Positions 15,108-23,895 of a stretch of DNA of 64,000 nt are shown here, one piece after another. Below the pieces are notes generated by a model, which was given only the letters and a program-made list of their open reading frames with translations, was not told the origin of the DNA and made no database searches. The stretch spans positions 1,579,001 through 1,643,000 of the forward strand of contig NZ_JAZHRU010000001.1 in NCBI RefSeq assembly GCF_036924525.1. The letters run 5' to 3'. How positions within the stretch are numbered: the first letter of the stretch is position 1; the number at the start of each line of letters is the position of its first letter. Source of the stretch: Bradyrhizobium sp. AZCC 1719. Lineage in GTDB: Bacteria > Pseudomonadota > Alphaproteobacteria > Rhizobiales > Xanthobacteraceae. A program made the position numbers and the translations under genes.

Positions 15108-17627
15108 ATGTCGGGCGTAGTCGCTGCGATGCGTCGAACCCTGCTGTCGTGCACCTCACTGGCGCGCCACGGCGTGATTGCGCTCGCCACCGCCCTCTCC
15201 GCGCTGCCGGAGCCCGCGTTGGCCGACGAATTGACGATCACGCAGGCGATTTCCGCCTTGTTCGACCTCAATCACCAGGAGTTCGCGGCGCTGACCACGG
15301 CGCTATCGCTGCTCGGTTTTACCGTGGTGGCCGCGATCCTGCTGATGCGCACGCGGATTCGGGCCACCCGGATGGAACTCGACCTGCGCTCCGACATCGC
15401 CGACCTGCAGGTACAAGCCGACCGGCTGCGCGCGCTGTTGTTCGCCGAGCCCCAGATCCTGATCGCCTGGGCCGCGGGGGACAACCGGCCCCAGATCAGC
15501 GGCGACACTTCGCTTCTGATCTCGCAGGACGCACTGTCGAATTCGCCGCAACGCATTCTCGCCTTTGGAACCTGGCTGCCGCCGGAACCGGCGCTGCAGA
15601 TGGACCATGCGGTCGACGCGCTGCGCGAGGCCGGCGAAGGCTTTCTGCTCAACCTCTCCACCTCGAATGGCCGCGCCATCGAAGCGATGGGCCGCGCCAT
15701 TGGGGGGCAAGCCATTGTGCGGATTCGCGAACTTGGCGGCTTGCGCCGTGAGCTCGCCGAATCCAATCTCCGCTACAGGACGCTTTTGGAGGAGACCGAT
15801 TTGCTGCGCGACTTCGCCGCCGCGGCGCCCTGGCCGATCTGGGCCAAGAGCGCCGAGGGCAATCTGCGTTACGCGAACACCGCCTATGTGCGGGCCACCG
15901 AAGGCGCAAGCGTCGCGGACACGATCTACCGCAACCTCGAGCTGCTGGAGAACGACCAGCGTTCCGAGATGGGCCGGGTGCTGAACGACAATTCCACCTA
16001 CGCCGCGCGGCTGCCGATCGTGGTCGGCGGCGAGCGGCGCATCTATGACGTACAGGCGCTCAAGCTCGGCGGCGGCAGCGCCGGCATCGCCATCGACGCC
16101 AGCGAGGCGACCCAGTTACGCGACGCCATGGAGCGGATGGCGGAAGCCCATCGCCGCACCCTCGACCAGTTGTCATCGGGGGTTGCCGTATTCGACGGCC
16201 AGCGGCGGCTTGCCTTCTACAACGAATCCTACCGGCGGCTGTGGGGCCTCGATCAAGCCTTCCTCGATTCCAACCCCGACGATTCAAGCGTGCTCGATCG
16301 GCTCCGCGCGGCGCGCAAACTGCCCGAGCAACCGGATTTCCGCGCCTGGAAGGCCAAGCTCCACGAAGCCTACCGCGCCGTCGAGCCGGAGAACTACACC
16401 TGGTTTCTGCCCGACGGCCGCGCCGTCAGCGTCGTCACCACGCCGAACCTCGAAGGCGGCGTCACCTATCTGTTCGACAATGTCACCGAAAGCTTGGATC
16501 TCGCACGCCGCTATGACCGGCTGACCCGGGTCCAGCATGAAACGCTCGACAATCTGGCTGAAGCGGTCGCGGTGTTCGGCAGCAACGGCCGCGTGGAACT
16601 GTTCAATCCCGCTTTCCTGAAAATGTGGAAGCTCTCGGCGGAAGCGCTCAAAGAACAGCCCCACATCGAAACCGTGGAAGCTTGGTGCAAGCCGCTGTTC
16701 GACGATGCGTTGACTTGGCGGACGCTGCGCGAGGCGATCACCGCGATCGAGAACCGGGCGCAGGTGGCGCAGAAACTCGAACGCAAGGACGGCAGCGTGC
16801 TGGATTGCATGACCATGCCGCTGCCCGACGGCGCGACTCTTTTGACATTCCAGGACATCACCGATACCGAAAATGTCGAGCGCGCGCTGCGCGAGCGCAA
16901 CGAGGCGCTGGAAGCCGCCGACCAGATGAAGGTGGATTTCGTCCACCACGTGTCCTACGAGCTGCGCGCACCGCTGACCACCATCATCGGCTTCGCACAT
17001 TTCCTCAGCGATCCCTCGACCGGCCCGCTGACGCCAAAGCAGGCCGAGTATCTCGACTACGTCACCAAGTCGACCAACGCGCTGCTCGCGCTCACCAACA
17101 ACATCCTCGATCTCGCCACCATCGATGCCGGCGCCATGAAGCTCGAGCTCGGCCCGGTCAATATCGAAGGAGCCATTCAGGCCGCCGCCGAAGGCATCCA
17201 GGACCGGCTGGCGACCGACCGCATCGAGCTCAAGGTCGATATCGATCCTGAGATCGGCAACTTCACCGGCGACGAGCGGCGCGTGGTGCAAGTGCTCTAT
17301 AACCTGCTCGCCAACGCGGTCGGGTTCTCGCCGCACGATGCCGCGGTCACGATCAGCGCGCGGCGAACCGAGCATCGCGTGATCTTCACCGTCTCCGATT
17401 CCGGCCCCGGCATTCCCGCCGAAGTGAAAGACAGGGTATTCGACTGGTTTGAGAGCCACTCCCACGGCTCGCGCCACCGCGGCGCCGGCCTCGGCCTGTC
17501 GCTGGTACGCTCGTTCGTCGAACTGCATGGCGGCAAGGTGCGCGTCGACTCGGTCGTCGGCAGAGGCACGACCGTCACCTGCGATTTTCCGATCGACCAG
17601 AACGCCCACCGTAACGCCGCCGAATGA
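15108..17627 (+). CDS. divL: DivL-type PAS sensor kinase with tyrosine at the phospho-acceptor position
   Basis: 839 residues: an N-terminal membrane segment (about 63-83), a coiled linker, three PAS-like regions (about 225-330, 345-470 and 475-590), a HisKA dimerisation domain (about 605-680) and an HATPase_c domain (NLLANAVGFSP, DSGPGIP, GAGLGLSLV). The H-box reads HHVSYELRAPL: the usual S-H-E-L-R has Tyr617. This is the hallmark of DivL, the essential Caulobacter protein that stimulates CckA and so controls CtrA. The neighbourhood with tsaE, amgK and murU also matches divL loci. The ATG at 15108 is taken; a TTG lies four codons upstream. It localises to the inner membrane, probably at a pole by analogy. 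Confidence 0.85.
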   Translation: MSGVVAAMRRTLLSCTSLARHGVIALATALSALPEPALADELTITQAISALFDLNHQEFAALTTALSLLGFTVVAAILLMRTRIRATRMELDLRSDIADLQVQADRLRALLFAEPQILIAWAAGDNRPQISGDTSLLISQDALSNSPQRILAFGTWLPPEPALQMDHAVDALREAGEGFLLNLSTSNGRAIEAMGRAIGGQAIVRIRELGGLRRELAESNLRYRTLLEETDLLRDFAAAAPWPIWAKSAEGNLRYANTAYVRATEGASVADTIYRNLELLENDQRSEMGRVLNDNSTYAARLPIVVGGERRIYDVQALKLGGGSAGIAIDASEATQLRDAMERMAEAHRRTLDQLSSGVAVFDGQRRLAFYNESYRRLWGLDQAFLDSNPDDSSVLDRLRAARKLPEQPDFRAWKAKLHEAYRAVEPENYTWFLPDGRAVSVVTTPNLEGGVTYLFDNVTESLDLARRYDRLTRVQHETLDNLAEAVAVFGSNGRVELFNPAFLKMWKLSAEALKEQPHIETVEAWCKPLFDDALTWRTLREAITAIENRAQVAQKLERKDGSVLDCMTMPLPDGATLLTFQDITDTENVERALRERNEALEAADQMKVDFVHHVSYELRAPLTTIIGFAHFLSDPSTGPLTPKQAEYLDYVTKSTNALLALTNNILDLATIDAGAMKLELGPVNIEGAIQAAAEGIQDRLATDRIELKVDIDPEIGNFTGDERRVVQVLYNLLANAVGFSPHDAAVTISARRTEHRVIFTVSDSGPGIPAEVKDRVFDWFESHSHGSRHRGAGLGLSLVRSFVELHGGKVRVDSVVGRGTTVTCDFPIDQNAHRNAAE

Positions 17628-19144
17628 CCGCGCCTGCGACATTTACAGTGGCGTTGGCGAACGAGGCGGCAACGGCGCATCTGATGGCCGACCTCGCGCT
17701 GCTGATCGGCCCCGGCGACGTCATTACGCTGTCGGGCGATCTCGGCGCGGGAAAGACCGCGGCGGCGCGCGCCATGATCCGCTATCTCGCCGACGATCCC
17801 GCGCTCGAAGTGCCGAGCCCGACATTCACGCTGGCGCAGAGCTACGAGCTGCCGTTTCCGATTGTCCACGCCGATCTCTACCGCATCAACGATTCGAGCG
17901 AGCTGGAGGAAATCGGCTTGTCGCCACTGCCGGAGGGCACGCTGGCGCTGATCGAATGGCCGGAGCGCGCACCCGACGCACTGCCCGAAGATCGCATCGA
18001 CATCGCCTTCAGCCACCGTCCCGCGCTCGGATCGAGCGCGCGGGCCGCCGAAATCACCGGCTATGGCAAGGCGGCGGCGCAGGTGGCGCGACTCAGCAGC
18101 TTGCGCAAATTTCTCACTGAAGCCGGCTTCCTCGATGCAGCGCGCGAGCGCATGCCCGGCGACGCCTCGACGCGCTCCTACGCGCGCCTGATCGGCGACG
18201 ACGGCACATCCATCCTGATGAATTCGCCGCGCCGTCCCGACGGACCGGCGATCTATGACGGAAAGTCCTACAGCGCGGCCGTTCATCTCGCCGAGGACGT
18301 CAAGCCGTTCGTCGCCATCGACAATGGCCTGCGCGCACACGGTTTCTCGGCGCCCGCGATCCGCCACGCCGATCTCGATTCCGGTTTTCTGATCACCGAG
18401 GATTTCGGCAGCGCCGGCATCGTCGAAGGCGACCCGCCGCGACCGATCGCCGAGCGCTATGAGGCGGCAACCGACATGCTCGCGGCGTTACACCGCGAAA
18501 CCCTGCCCGAAACGGCGCCGCTCGGGCCGCAGGGCTCTTACGAAATTCCGGTCTACGATATCGATGCATGGCTGGTCGAGATCGGGCTGATGCTCGAATG
18601 GTATCTGCCGGTTCACGGCGCTGAAGTCAGTCCGCAACAACGCGACGAATTCGTCGCGATGTGGCGAACACTACTCGAAAAGCCGGCGGCTGCGCCGCGA
18701 ACCTGGGTGCTGCGTGATTTTCATTCGCCCAACATCATCTGGCTCGACGACCGCACCGGGATTTTACGTGTCGGCATCATCGACTTCCAGGACGCCGCGT
18801 TGGGCCCTGCCGCCTACGATTTGGTATCCCTGTTGCAGGACGCGCGGATCGACGTCCCCGAACCGCTCGAGTTGTCGCTCTTGACCCGCTACATCAAGGC
18901 GCGCCGCGCGGCAGATGGCCAGTTCGATCCGGCCAGCTTTGCCGAGCTCTACGCCATCATGTCGGCGCAGCGGAATACGCGCCTGCTCGGTACCTTCGCC
19001 CGGCTCAACGGGCGCGACGGCAAGCCGCAATATCTGCGCCATCAGCCCCGGATCTGGACCTACCTGAACCGCTCGCTGGCGCACCCCGCCCTGGCGGCGT
19101 TTCGCGAATGGTACGCCGCCAACGTGCCGCCGCCGCTGGCCTGA
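17624..19144 (+). CDS. Fusion of TsaE (t6A complex ATPase) and AmgK-like sugar kinase
   Basis: A 506-residue two-domain protein. Residues 1-150 are TsaE, the ATPase of the tRNA threonylcarbamoyl-adenosine complex: P-loop GDLGAGKT at 38-45, the S-P-T-F-T-L segment at 65-70, HADLYRI and LIEWPER. Residues 160-506 are an aminoglycoside phosphotransferase-like kinase of the AmgK group: catalytic loop LRDFHSPN (Asp365) and metal site IDFQDA (386-391). AmgK phosphorylates the anomeric position of N-acetylmuramate, and murU follows downstream, so a peptidoglycan-recycling role is likely. The start overlaps the divL stop (ATGA). This fusion is known in Rhizobiales annotations. How the two activities relate is unclear. 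Confidence 0.88.
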   Translation: MTAPATFTVALANEAATAHLMADLALLIGPGDVITLSGDLGAGKTAAARAMIRYLADDPALEVPSPTFTLAQSYELPFPIVHADLYRINDSSELEEIGLSPLPEGTLALIEWPERAPDALPEDRIDIAFSHRPALGSSARAAEITGYGKAAAQVARLSSLRKFLTEAGFLDAARERMPGDASTRSYARLIGDDGTSILMNSPRRPDGPAIYDGKSYSAAVHLAEDVKPFVAIDNGLRAHGFSAPAIRHADLDSGFLITEDFGSAGIVEGDPPRPIAERYEAATDMLAALHRETLPETAPLGPQGSYEIPVYDIDAWLVEIGLMLEWYLPVHGAEVSPQQRDEFVAMWRTLLEKPAAAPRTWVLRDFHSPNIIWLDDRTGILRVGIIDFQDAALGPAAYDLVSLLQDARIDVPEPLELSLLTRYIKARRAADGQFDPASFAELYAIMSAQRNTRLLGTFARLNGRDGKPQYLRHQPRIWTYLNRSLAHPALAAFREWYAANVPPPLA

Positions 19145-19233
19145 TTTACCTCCTGTTAGCCACCGCGCATTTAATCTGGAACCGGCACGCTGCGCAGGCG
19201 TGGACCAGCATTTTTTGAAACGGAAGGACGGCC

Positions 19234-19557
19234 ATGGCGGCGGCGGAACGGCGCAAGGGAGATCGAGTCGTATTCGAGCGCGGCTTTGCGGCGCACATGA
19301 TGGGAATCGACGGCACCTGGCGGCGTGATTGCGTGATGGAAGACGTCTCCGAGACCGGCGCCAAGCTGACGGTCGAAGGCTCAGTCGAGGGCCTGCATCT
19401 GAAGGAATTCTTCCTGCTATTGTCGTCGACGGGACTGGCCTATCGGCGCTGCGAGCTGGCCTGGGTCAATGGCGATCAGATCGGCGTCAATTTCCTGAAG
19501 CAGGGCGACAAGAAGAAGAAAATGGCCAAGCGCGGGGCCGAGGACGCCGAGGCCTGA
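19234..19557 (+). CDS. PilZ-domain protein
   Basis: A 107-residue single-domain protein with the PilZ c-di-GMP motifs: RRKGDR (6-11), which resembles RxxxR with the first arginine shifted, and DVSETGAKL, matching (D/N)xSxxG. The tail is basic then acidic (KKKKMAKRGAEDAEA). PilZ proteins of this size bind c-di-GMP and pass the signal to partners by contact. It lies between the tsaE-amgK fusion and murU with gaps of about 90 and 130 bp. A good Shine-Dalgarno (GGAAGGA) precedes the ATG. The partner is unknown. Confidence 0.82.
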   Translation: MAAAERRKGDRVVFERGFAAHMMGIDGTWRRDCVMEDVSETGAKLTVEGSVEGLHLKEFFLLLSSTGLAYRRCELAWVNGDQIGVNFLKQGDKKKKMAKRGAEDAEA

Positions 19558-19685
19558 AGTTGGCAAGCACCGCGGCCGTCGTACGGCCGTCATGTGCGGC
19601 CACTAAGGCCTCATGGTTGCTGGGTTCAAGCGAATCGCCGTGGTATGATCCATGGCGCAATTTGAAGGTTCGAGAAACTCCAAGA

Positions 19686-20408
19686 ATGTCCGTTACGCCC
19701 ACCAAAGCCATGGTCCTTGCCGCCGGTCTCGGTTTGCGCATGCGCCCGCTGACCGACCACATGCCGAAGCCGCTGGTGAGCGTGGCCGGCCAGCCGTTGC
19801 TCGATCACGTGCTCGACAAGCTCGCCGGCGCCGGCGTCGGCGAGGCCGTGGTCAATGTGCATTACCTGCCTGACCAGATCATCCAGCACACCGCCAACCG
19901 TACCCTGCCCCGCATCATCATTTCCGACGAACGCGACCAGGTGCTCGGCACCGGCGGCGCGGTGGTGAAGGCGCTGCCGCTGCTCGGCAAGGAGCCGTTC
20001 TTCCACGTCAACGCCGATACGATGTGGATCGATGGCGTACGGCCCAATCTGACGCGTCTTGCCGAAACCTTCGACGCGGATCGCATGGACATCCTGCTCC
20101 TGATGGCGCCGACCACGAACAGCATCGGCTATGCCGGCCGCGGCGACTACGCCATGCTGCCGGATGGCGCGCTGCGCAAGCGGCGCGAGCACCAGGTGGT
20201 GCCGTTCGTCTACGCGGGAGCCGCAATCATGTCGCCCTCGCTGTTTGCCGACGCGCCGGCAGGCGAGTTTTCGCTGACCAAAATGTTCGACCGCGCCAAC
20301 GAGCAGGAACGATTGTTTGGCCTCAGGCTCGATGGCGTCTGGATGCATGTCGGAACGCCCGACGCGGTACAGGCGGCGGAAGAGGCGTTTTTGGAAAGCG
20401 TGGCGTAG
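19686..20408 (+). CDS. murU: N-acetylmuramate-1-phosphate uridylyltransferase MurU-like nucleotidyltransferase
   Basis: 240 residues of the NTP_transferase fold with the signature AMVLAAGLGLRMRPLTDHMP and the conserved lysine in PKPL. Later motifs are VLGTGGAVVKALPLLG, the metal-binding FHVNADTMW and WMHVGTPDAV. MurU makes UDP-MurNAc from MurNAc-1-phosphate in the fosfomycin-resistant recycling pathway, directly after AmgK, whose homologue lies just upstream. Other sugar nucleotidyltransferases share the fold, so the name rests partly on context. Confidence 0.85.
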   Translation: MSVTPTKAMVLAAGLGLRMRPLTDHMPKPLVSVAGQPLLDHVLDKLAGAGVGEAVVNVHYLPDQIIQHTANRTLPRIIISDERDQVLGTGGAVVKALPLLGKEPFFHVNADTMWIDGVRPNLTRLAETFDADRMDILLLMAPTTNSIGYAGRGDYAMLPDGALRKRREHQVVPFVYAGAAIMSPSLFADAPAGEFSLTKMFDRANEQERLFGLRLDGVWMHVGTPDAVQAAEEAFLESVA

Positions 20409-20748
20409 CCCCGCCCACAGCCGTCATGCCCCGCCACCGGGTCGCGCGAATGCGCGCCCGATGACAGGCTCCGGCGGGGCATCCAGTACGCCGCGGCCTC
20501 TCGATTTGATCACGGCCGTCTCTGGGATACTGGATCACCCGCCTTCGCGGGTGATGACAGATTCGTATGGTGGGCACGCTTTCGCTTTGCCACCCTACCG
20601 CTCAGACAAAAATCTCGAAAACAACCCCATGCAAAGTAGAGTGGGCGCGGACTGCTTTGACAGTGAGTAGCGGGGACGCCGCCCTCACCCGCATGACCTC
20701 CCCCTCATTCCTCCCTATATTGGCCGCTGATCTCGAATCAGGAAGCCC
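20409..20748. repeat. Intergenic repeat cluster between murU and addB
   Basis: 340 bp without a gene. The first part (about 20423-20560) is a palindromic repeat with GTCATGCCCCGCC / GGCGGGGCATCCAGTA blocks and a hairpin GATCACCCGC / GCGGGTGATGACA. Around 20566-20600 is a partial copy of the family E repeat (GGTGGGCACGCTTTCGCTTT, then GCCACCCTAC). The last 150 bp before addB shows no recognisable signal apart from the addB Shine-Dalgarno (GGAAG). Confidence 0.6.
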
Positions 20749-23700
20749 ATGCGCGTTTTCAGCGTTCCCGTCTCCGCACCGTTCCTGCGCACCGTCATCG
20801 CGGCGCTGGTCGACGGCCGGCTGGTCGAGGGATTCGAGGCGCGAAGGGATCCGCTCAATCTCGCAACGGCAACGCTCTATCTGCCGACCCGGCGCGCCGG
20901 GCGGCTGGCGCGGGAGATTTTTCTTGATGAGCTGAAGACCGATGCCGCGATCCTGCCGCGCATCGTAGCCCTCGGCGACATCGACGAGGACGAGCTGGCA
21001 TTTGCGGAAGGTTCCGAACAATTCAGCGGCGTCTCGCCGCTCGACATTCCGCCACGGCTCGGCGAACTGGAGCGCCGCCTGACGCTGGCGCATCTGGTTG
21101 CGGCATGGGCAAAGAGCCCGGTGTCGGCGCCGCTCGTGGTCGGCGGCCCGGCCTCGACGCTGGCGCTGGCCGGCGACCTGGCGCGGCTGATGGACGACAT
21201 GGTGACGCGCGGCGTCGCCTGGGAAGCGCTCGACAGGCTGGTGCCCGACCAGTTCGACAAATATTGGCAGCACTCGCTGGAATTCCTGCGCATCGCGCGC
21301 AAGGCATGGCCGGAACACTTGAAGGAAATCGGAAGAATCGAACCTGCCGAGCGGCGCGACCGCCTGATCGAGGCGGAAGCCGCGCGCCTGACTGCGCACC
21401 ACGAGGGACCGGTGGTCGCGGCCGGCTCGACCGGCTCGATGCCGGCAACCGCGAAATTCCTCAATGCCGTGGCCCGCCTGAAGCAGGGTGCGGTGGTGCT
21501 GCCAGGGCTCGACACCGATCTCGACGAGGAAGCCTGGCAGACGATTGGCGGCGTCAGGGACGCTCAGGGCAAATTCACTACGCAGCCCTCCTCGAACCAC
21601 CCGCAATTCGCGATGCATGGATTGCTGGATCGCTTTGGCATCAAGCGAAGCGACGTCGAAATTCTCGGCACGCCGGCCCGGCAGAGCCGGGAAGTACTGG
21701 TATCGGAGACGATGCGCCCATCGACGGCGACCGAGCAATGGCACGAGCGGCTGGCGCAGCCGGAAGTGTCTGCGAGGATCGCGGCCGGCATGGCAAATCT
21801 TGCCGTCGTCGAGGCGCCCAACTCGGAGATGGAAGCGCTGGCGATTGCGGTGGCGATGCGCGAGGCGCGGCATCTGAACAAATCAGCCGCGCTGGTGACG
21901 CCGGACCGCGCGCTGGCGCGTCGGGTGATGGCGGCGCTGAGGCGCTGGAATCTCGAATTCGACGATTCCGGTGGCGACGCGCTGATGGATACGCCAAGCG
22001 GCATCTTTGCCCGCCTCGCCGCAGAAGCCGCCGCCAAGGGGCTGGAGCCCCCGACGCTGCTGGCGCTGCTAAAGCATCCGCTGTTTCGGCTTGGTGGCGC
22101 ATCCGGCGCCTTCAAACATGCCATCGAGACCCTCGAATTGGCGCTGCTGCGCGGCACCCGGCCGCAGGCAGGAACGGCCGGCTTGGCGCGCGACTTCGAT
22201 CGTTTCCGCGTCGAGCTCGGAAAACTCAGGCGCAAGGAAACCTCCTCGCTTCATGCTTCGGAGCCACGGGCGAAACTAAGGGATGACGAACTCGATCAGG
22301 CCCAGGCGCTGATCGCGGCGTTGCAGAAGGCGCTGTCGCCGCTGGAAATCATGGGCTCATCAAAGCCGTACGATTTCGCCGAGCTGGCGTTCCGCCATCG
22401 CGAAACGCTGATCGCGCTGTCCTCGGATCACAACGGCGTTGCGGTCGTGTTCGAGGAAGCCCAAGGCTCGGCCCTGTCAGCGGCGTTCGACGACCTGCTT
22501 GCCGAGCAAAAGCCGAGCGGCCTGATGGTCCAGCTCGGCGATTACCCCGATGTGTTCCAGACCGCCTATGCCGACCGCACCGTGCGGCGTCCGGAATCCG
22601 CAAATGCACAACTCCAAATCTACGGCCAACTCGAAGCGCGGCTGACCGAATCCGACCGCGTCATCCTTGGCGGGCTGGTCGAAGGCGTGTGGCCGCCGGC
22701 GCCGCGAGTTGATCCGTGGCTGAGCCGGCCGATGCGCCATGAACTCGGCCTCGATCTGCCGGAGCGGCGCATCGGCCTCTCCGCGCACGACTTCGCGCAA
22801 TTGCTGGGCACGCCAGATGTGATTCTCACCCATGCGGCGAAAGTCGGCGGCGCGCCGGCGGTCGCCTCGCGCTTCCTGCACCGCCTGGAGGCGGTGGCCG
22901 GTGAACCGCGCTGGGAGGAAGCCAAACGTGCCGGAGAATGTTACGTCCGCTTCGCCGCCGAACTGGATCAACCCGACGAGGTCAAGCCGATCGAGCAGCC
23001 CGCGCCGAAGCCACCGGTCGAGACGCGGCCACTCAAGCTATCGGTCACGGCGATCGAGGATTGGCTGCGCGATCCCTATACGATCTACGCAAAATATATT
23101 CTGCGGCTTGATCCGCTCGACCCCGTCGACATGCCATTGTCGGCGGCCGACCGCGGCTCGGCGATCCATGACGCGCTCGGTGAATTCACGCAAGTATTCG
23201 CCGACGCCCTTCCGCCAGAGCCCGCGCTGGCGCTGCGCGGCATCGGCGAGAAATATTTCGCGCCGTTGATGGAGCGGCCGGAGGCACGCGCCCTGTGGTG
23301 GCCGCGGTTTCAGCGCATCGCCGCCTGGTTTGCGGAATGGGAAAAGGCGCGACGCGACGACATCGAGAAGATTACCGCCGAGATCAGGGGCGAGATCAAG
23401 ATTCCGCTCGACAATGAGCGCATCTTCACGCTGTCCGCGCGCGCCGACCGGATCGAGCAGCGCCACGACGGTAGTTTTGCGATTCTCGATTACAAGACCG
23501 GACAGCCGCCGACCGGCAAGCAGGTGCGGATGGGCCTGTCGCCGCAACTGACGCTGGAGGCCGCGATCCTGCGCGAAGGCGGGTTTGACAATATCCACGC
23601 CGGCTCATCTGTCGGCGAACTCGTCTATGTCAGGCTTAGCGGCAACAATCCGCCCGGCGAGCAGCGCTCGCTGGAACTGAAAATCAGGAACAACGATACG

Positions 23701-23895
23701 CCGCAGCGGCCGGACGAGGCGGCCGACTACGCGCGCGAACAGCTCGAGGCGCTGATCCGCAAATTCGAGAACGTGGAGACCGCCTATACCTCGCTGAACC
23801 TGTCGATGTGGTCGAACCGCTACGGCGCTTATGACGACCTCGCCCGGATCAAGGAATGGTCGGCGGCCGGCGGGCTGGGGATCGAGGAATGGTGA
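20749..23895 (+). CDS. addB: AddB subunit of the AddAB helicase-nuclease
   Basis: AddB pairs with AddA to resect double-strand breaks for RecA. The 1048-residue protein is of the alphaproteobacterial type: the N-terminal helicase-like half has no Walker A lysine (YLPTRRAGRLAREIF stands there), and the C-terminal nuclease domain shows GSAIHDALGEF, the AILDYKTGQPPTGKQ catalytic lysine motif and a QLTLEAAIL segment. I find only one cysteine in the whole chain (AGECYVRF), so the iron-sulfur cluster of Bacillus AddB cannot be present. It overlaps addA by 7 bases. Confidence 0.93.
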   Translation: MRVFSVPVSAPFLRTVIAALVDGRLVEGFEARRDPLNLATATLYLPTRRAGRLAREIFLDELKTDAAILPRIVALGDIDEDELAFAEGSEQFSGVSPLDIPPRLGELERRLTLAHLVAAWAKSPVSAPLVVGGPASTLALAGDLARLMDDMVTRGVAWEALDRLVPDQFDKYWQHSLEFLRIARKAWPEHLKEIGRIEPAERRDRLIEAEAARLTAHHEGPVVAAGSTGSMPATAKFLNAVARLKQGAVVLPGLDTDLDEEAWQTIGGVRDAQGKFTTQPSSNHPQFAMHGLLDRFGIKRSDVEILGTPARQSREVLVSETMRPSTATEQWHERLAQPEVSARIAAGMANLAVVEAPNSEMEALAIAVAMREARHLNKSAALVTPDRALARRVMAALRRWNLEFDDSGGDALMDTPSGIFARLAAEAAAKGLEPPTLLALLKHPLFRLGGASGAFKHAIETLELALLRGTRPQAGTAGLARDFDRFRVELGKLRRKETSSLHASEPRAKLRDDELDQAQALIAALQKALSPLEIMGSSKPYDFAELAFRHRETLIALSSDHNGVAVVFEEAQGSALSAAFDDLLAEQKPSGLMVQLGDYPDVFQTAYADRTVRRPESANAQLQIYGQLEARLTESDRVILGGLVEGVWPPAPRVDPWLSRPMRHELGLDLPERRIGLSAHDFAQLLGTPDVILTHAAKVGGAPAVASRFLHRLEAVAGEPRWEEAKRAGECYVRFAAELDQPDEVKPIEQPAPKPPVETRPLKLSVTAIEDWLRDPYTIYAKYILRLDPLDPVDMPLSAADRGSAIHDALGEFTQVFADALPPEPALALRGIGEKYFAPLMERPEARALWWPRFQRIAAWFAEWEKARRDDIEKITAEIRGEIKIPLDNERIFTLSARADRIEQRHDGSFAILDYKTGQPPTGKQVRMGLSPQLTLEAAILREGGFDNIHAGSSVGELVYVRLSGNNPPGEQRSLELKIRNNDTPQRPDEAADYAREQLEALIRKFENVETAYTSLNLSMWSNRYGAYDDLARIKEWSAAGGLGIEEW

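Noticed and set aside
16284-17642. Minus-strand open frame (452 codons) opposite divL
   Set aside because: Composition is typical of an antisense shadow, with no motif; the DivL reading has complete kinase motifs.
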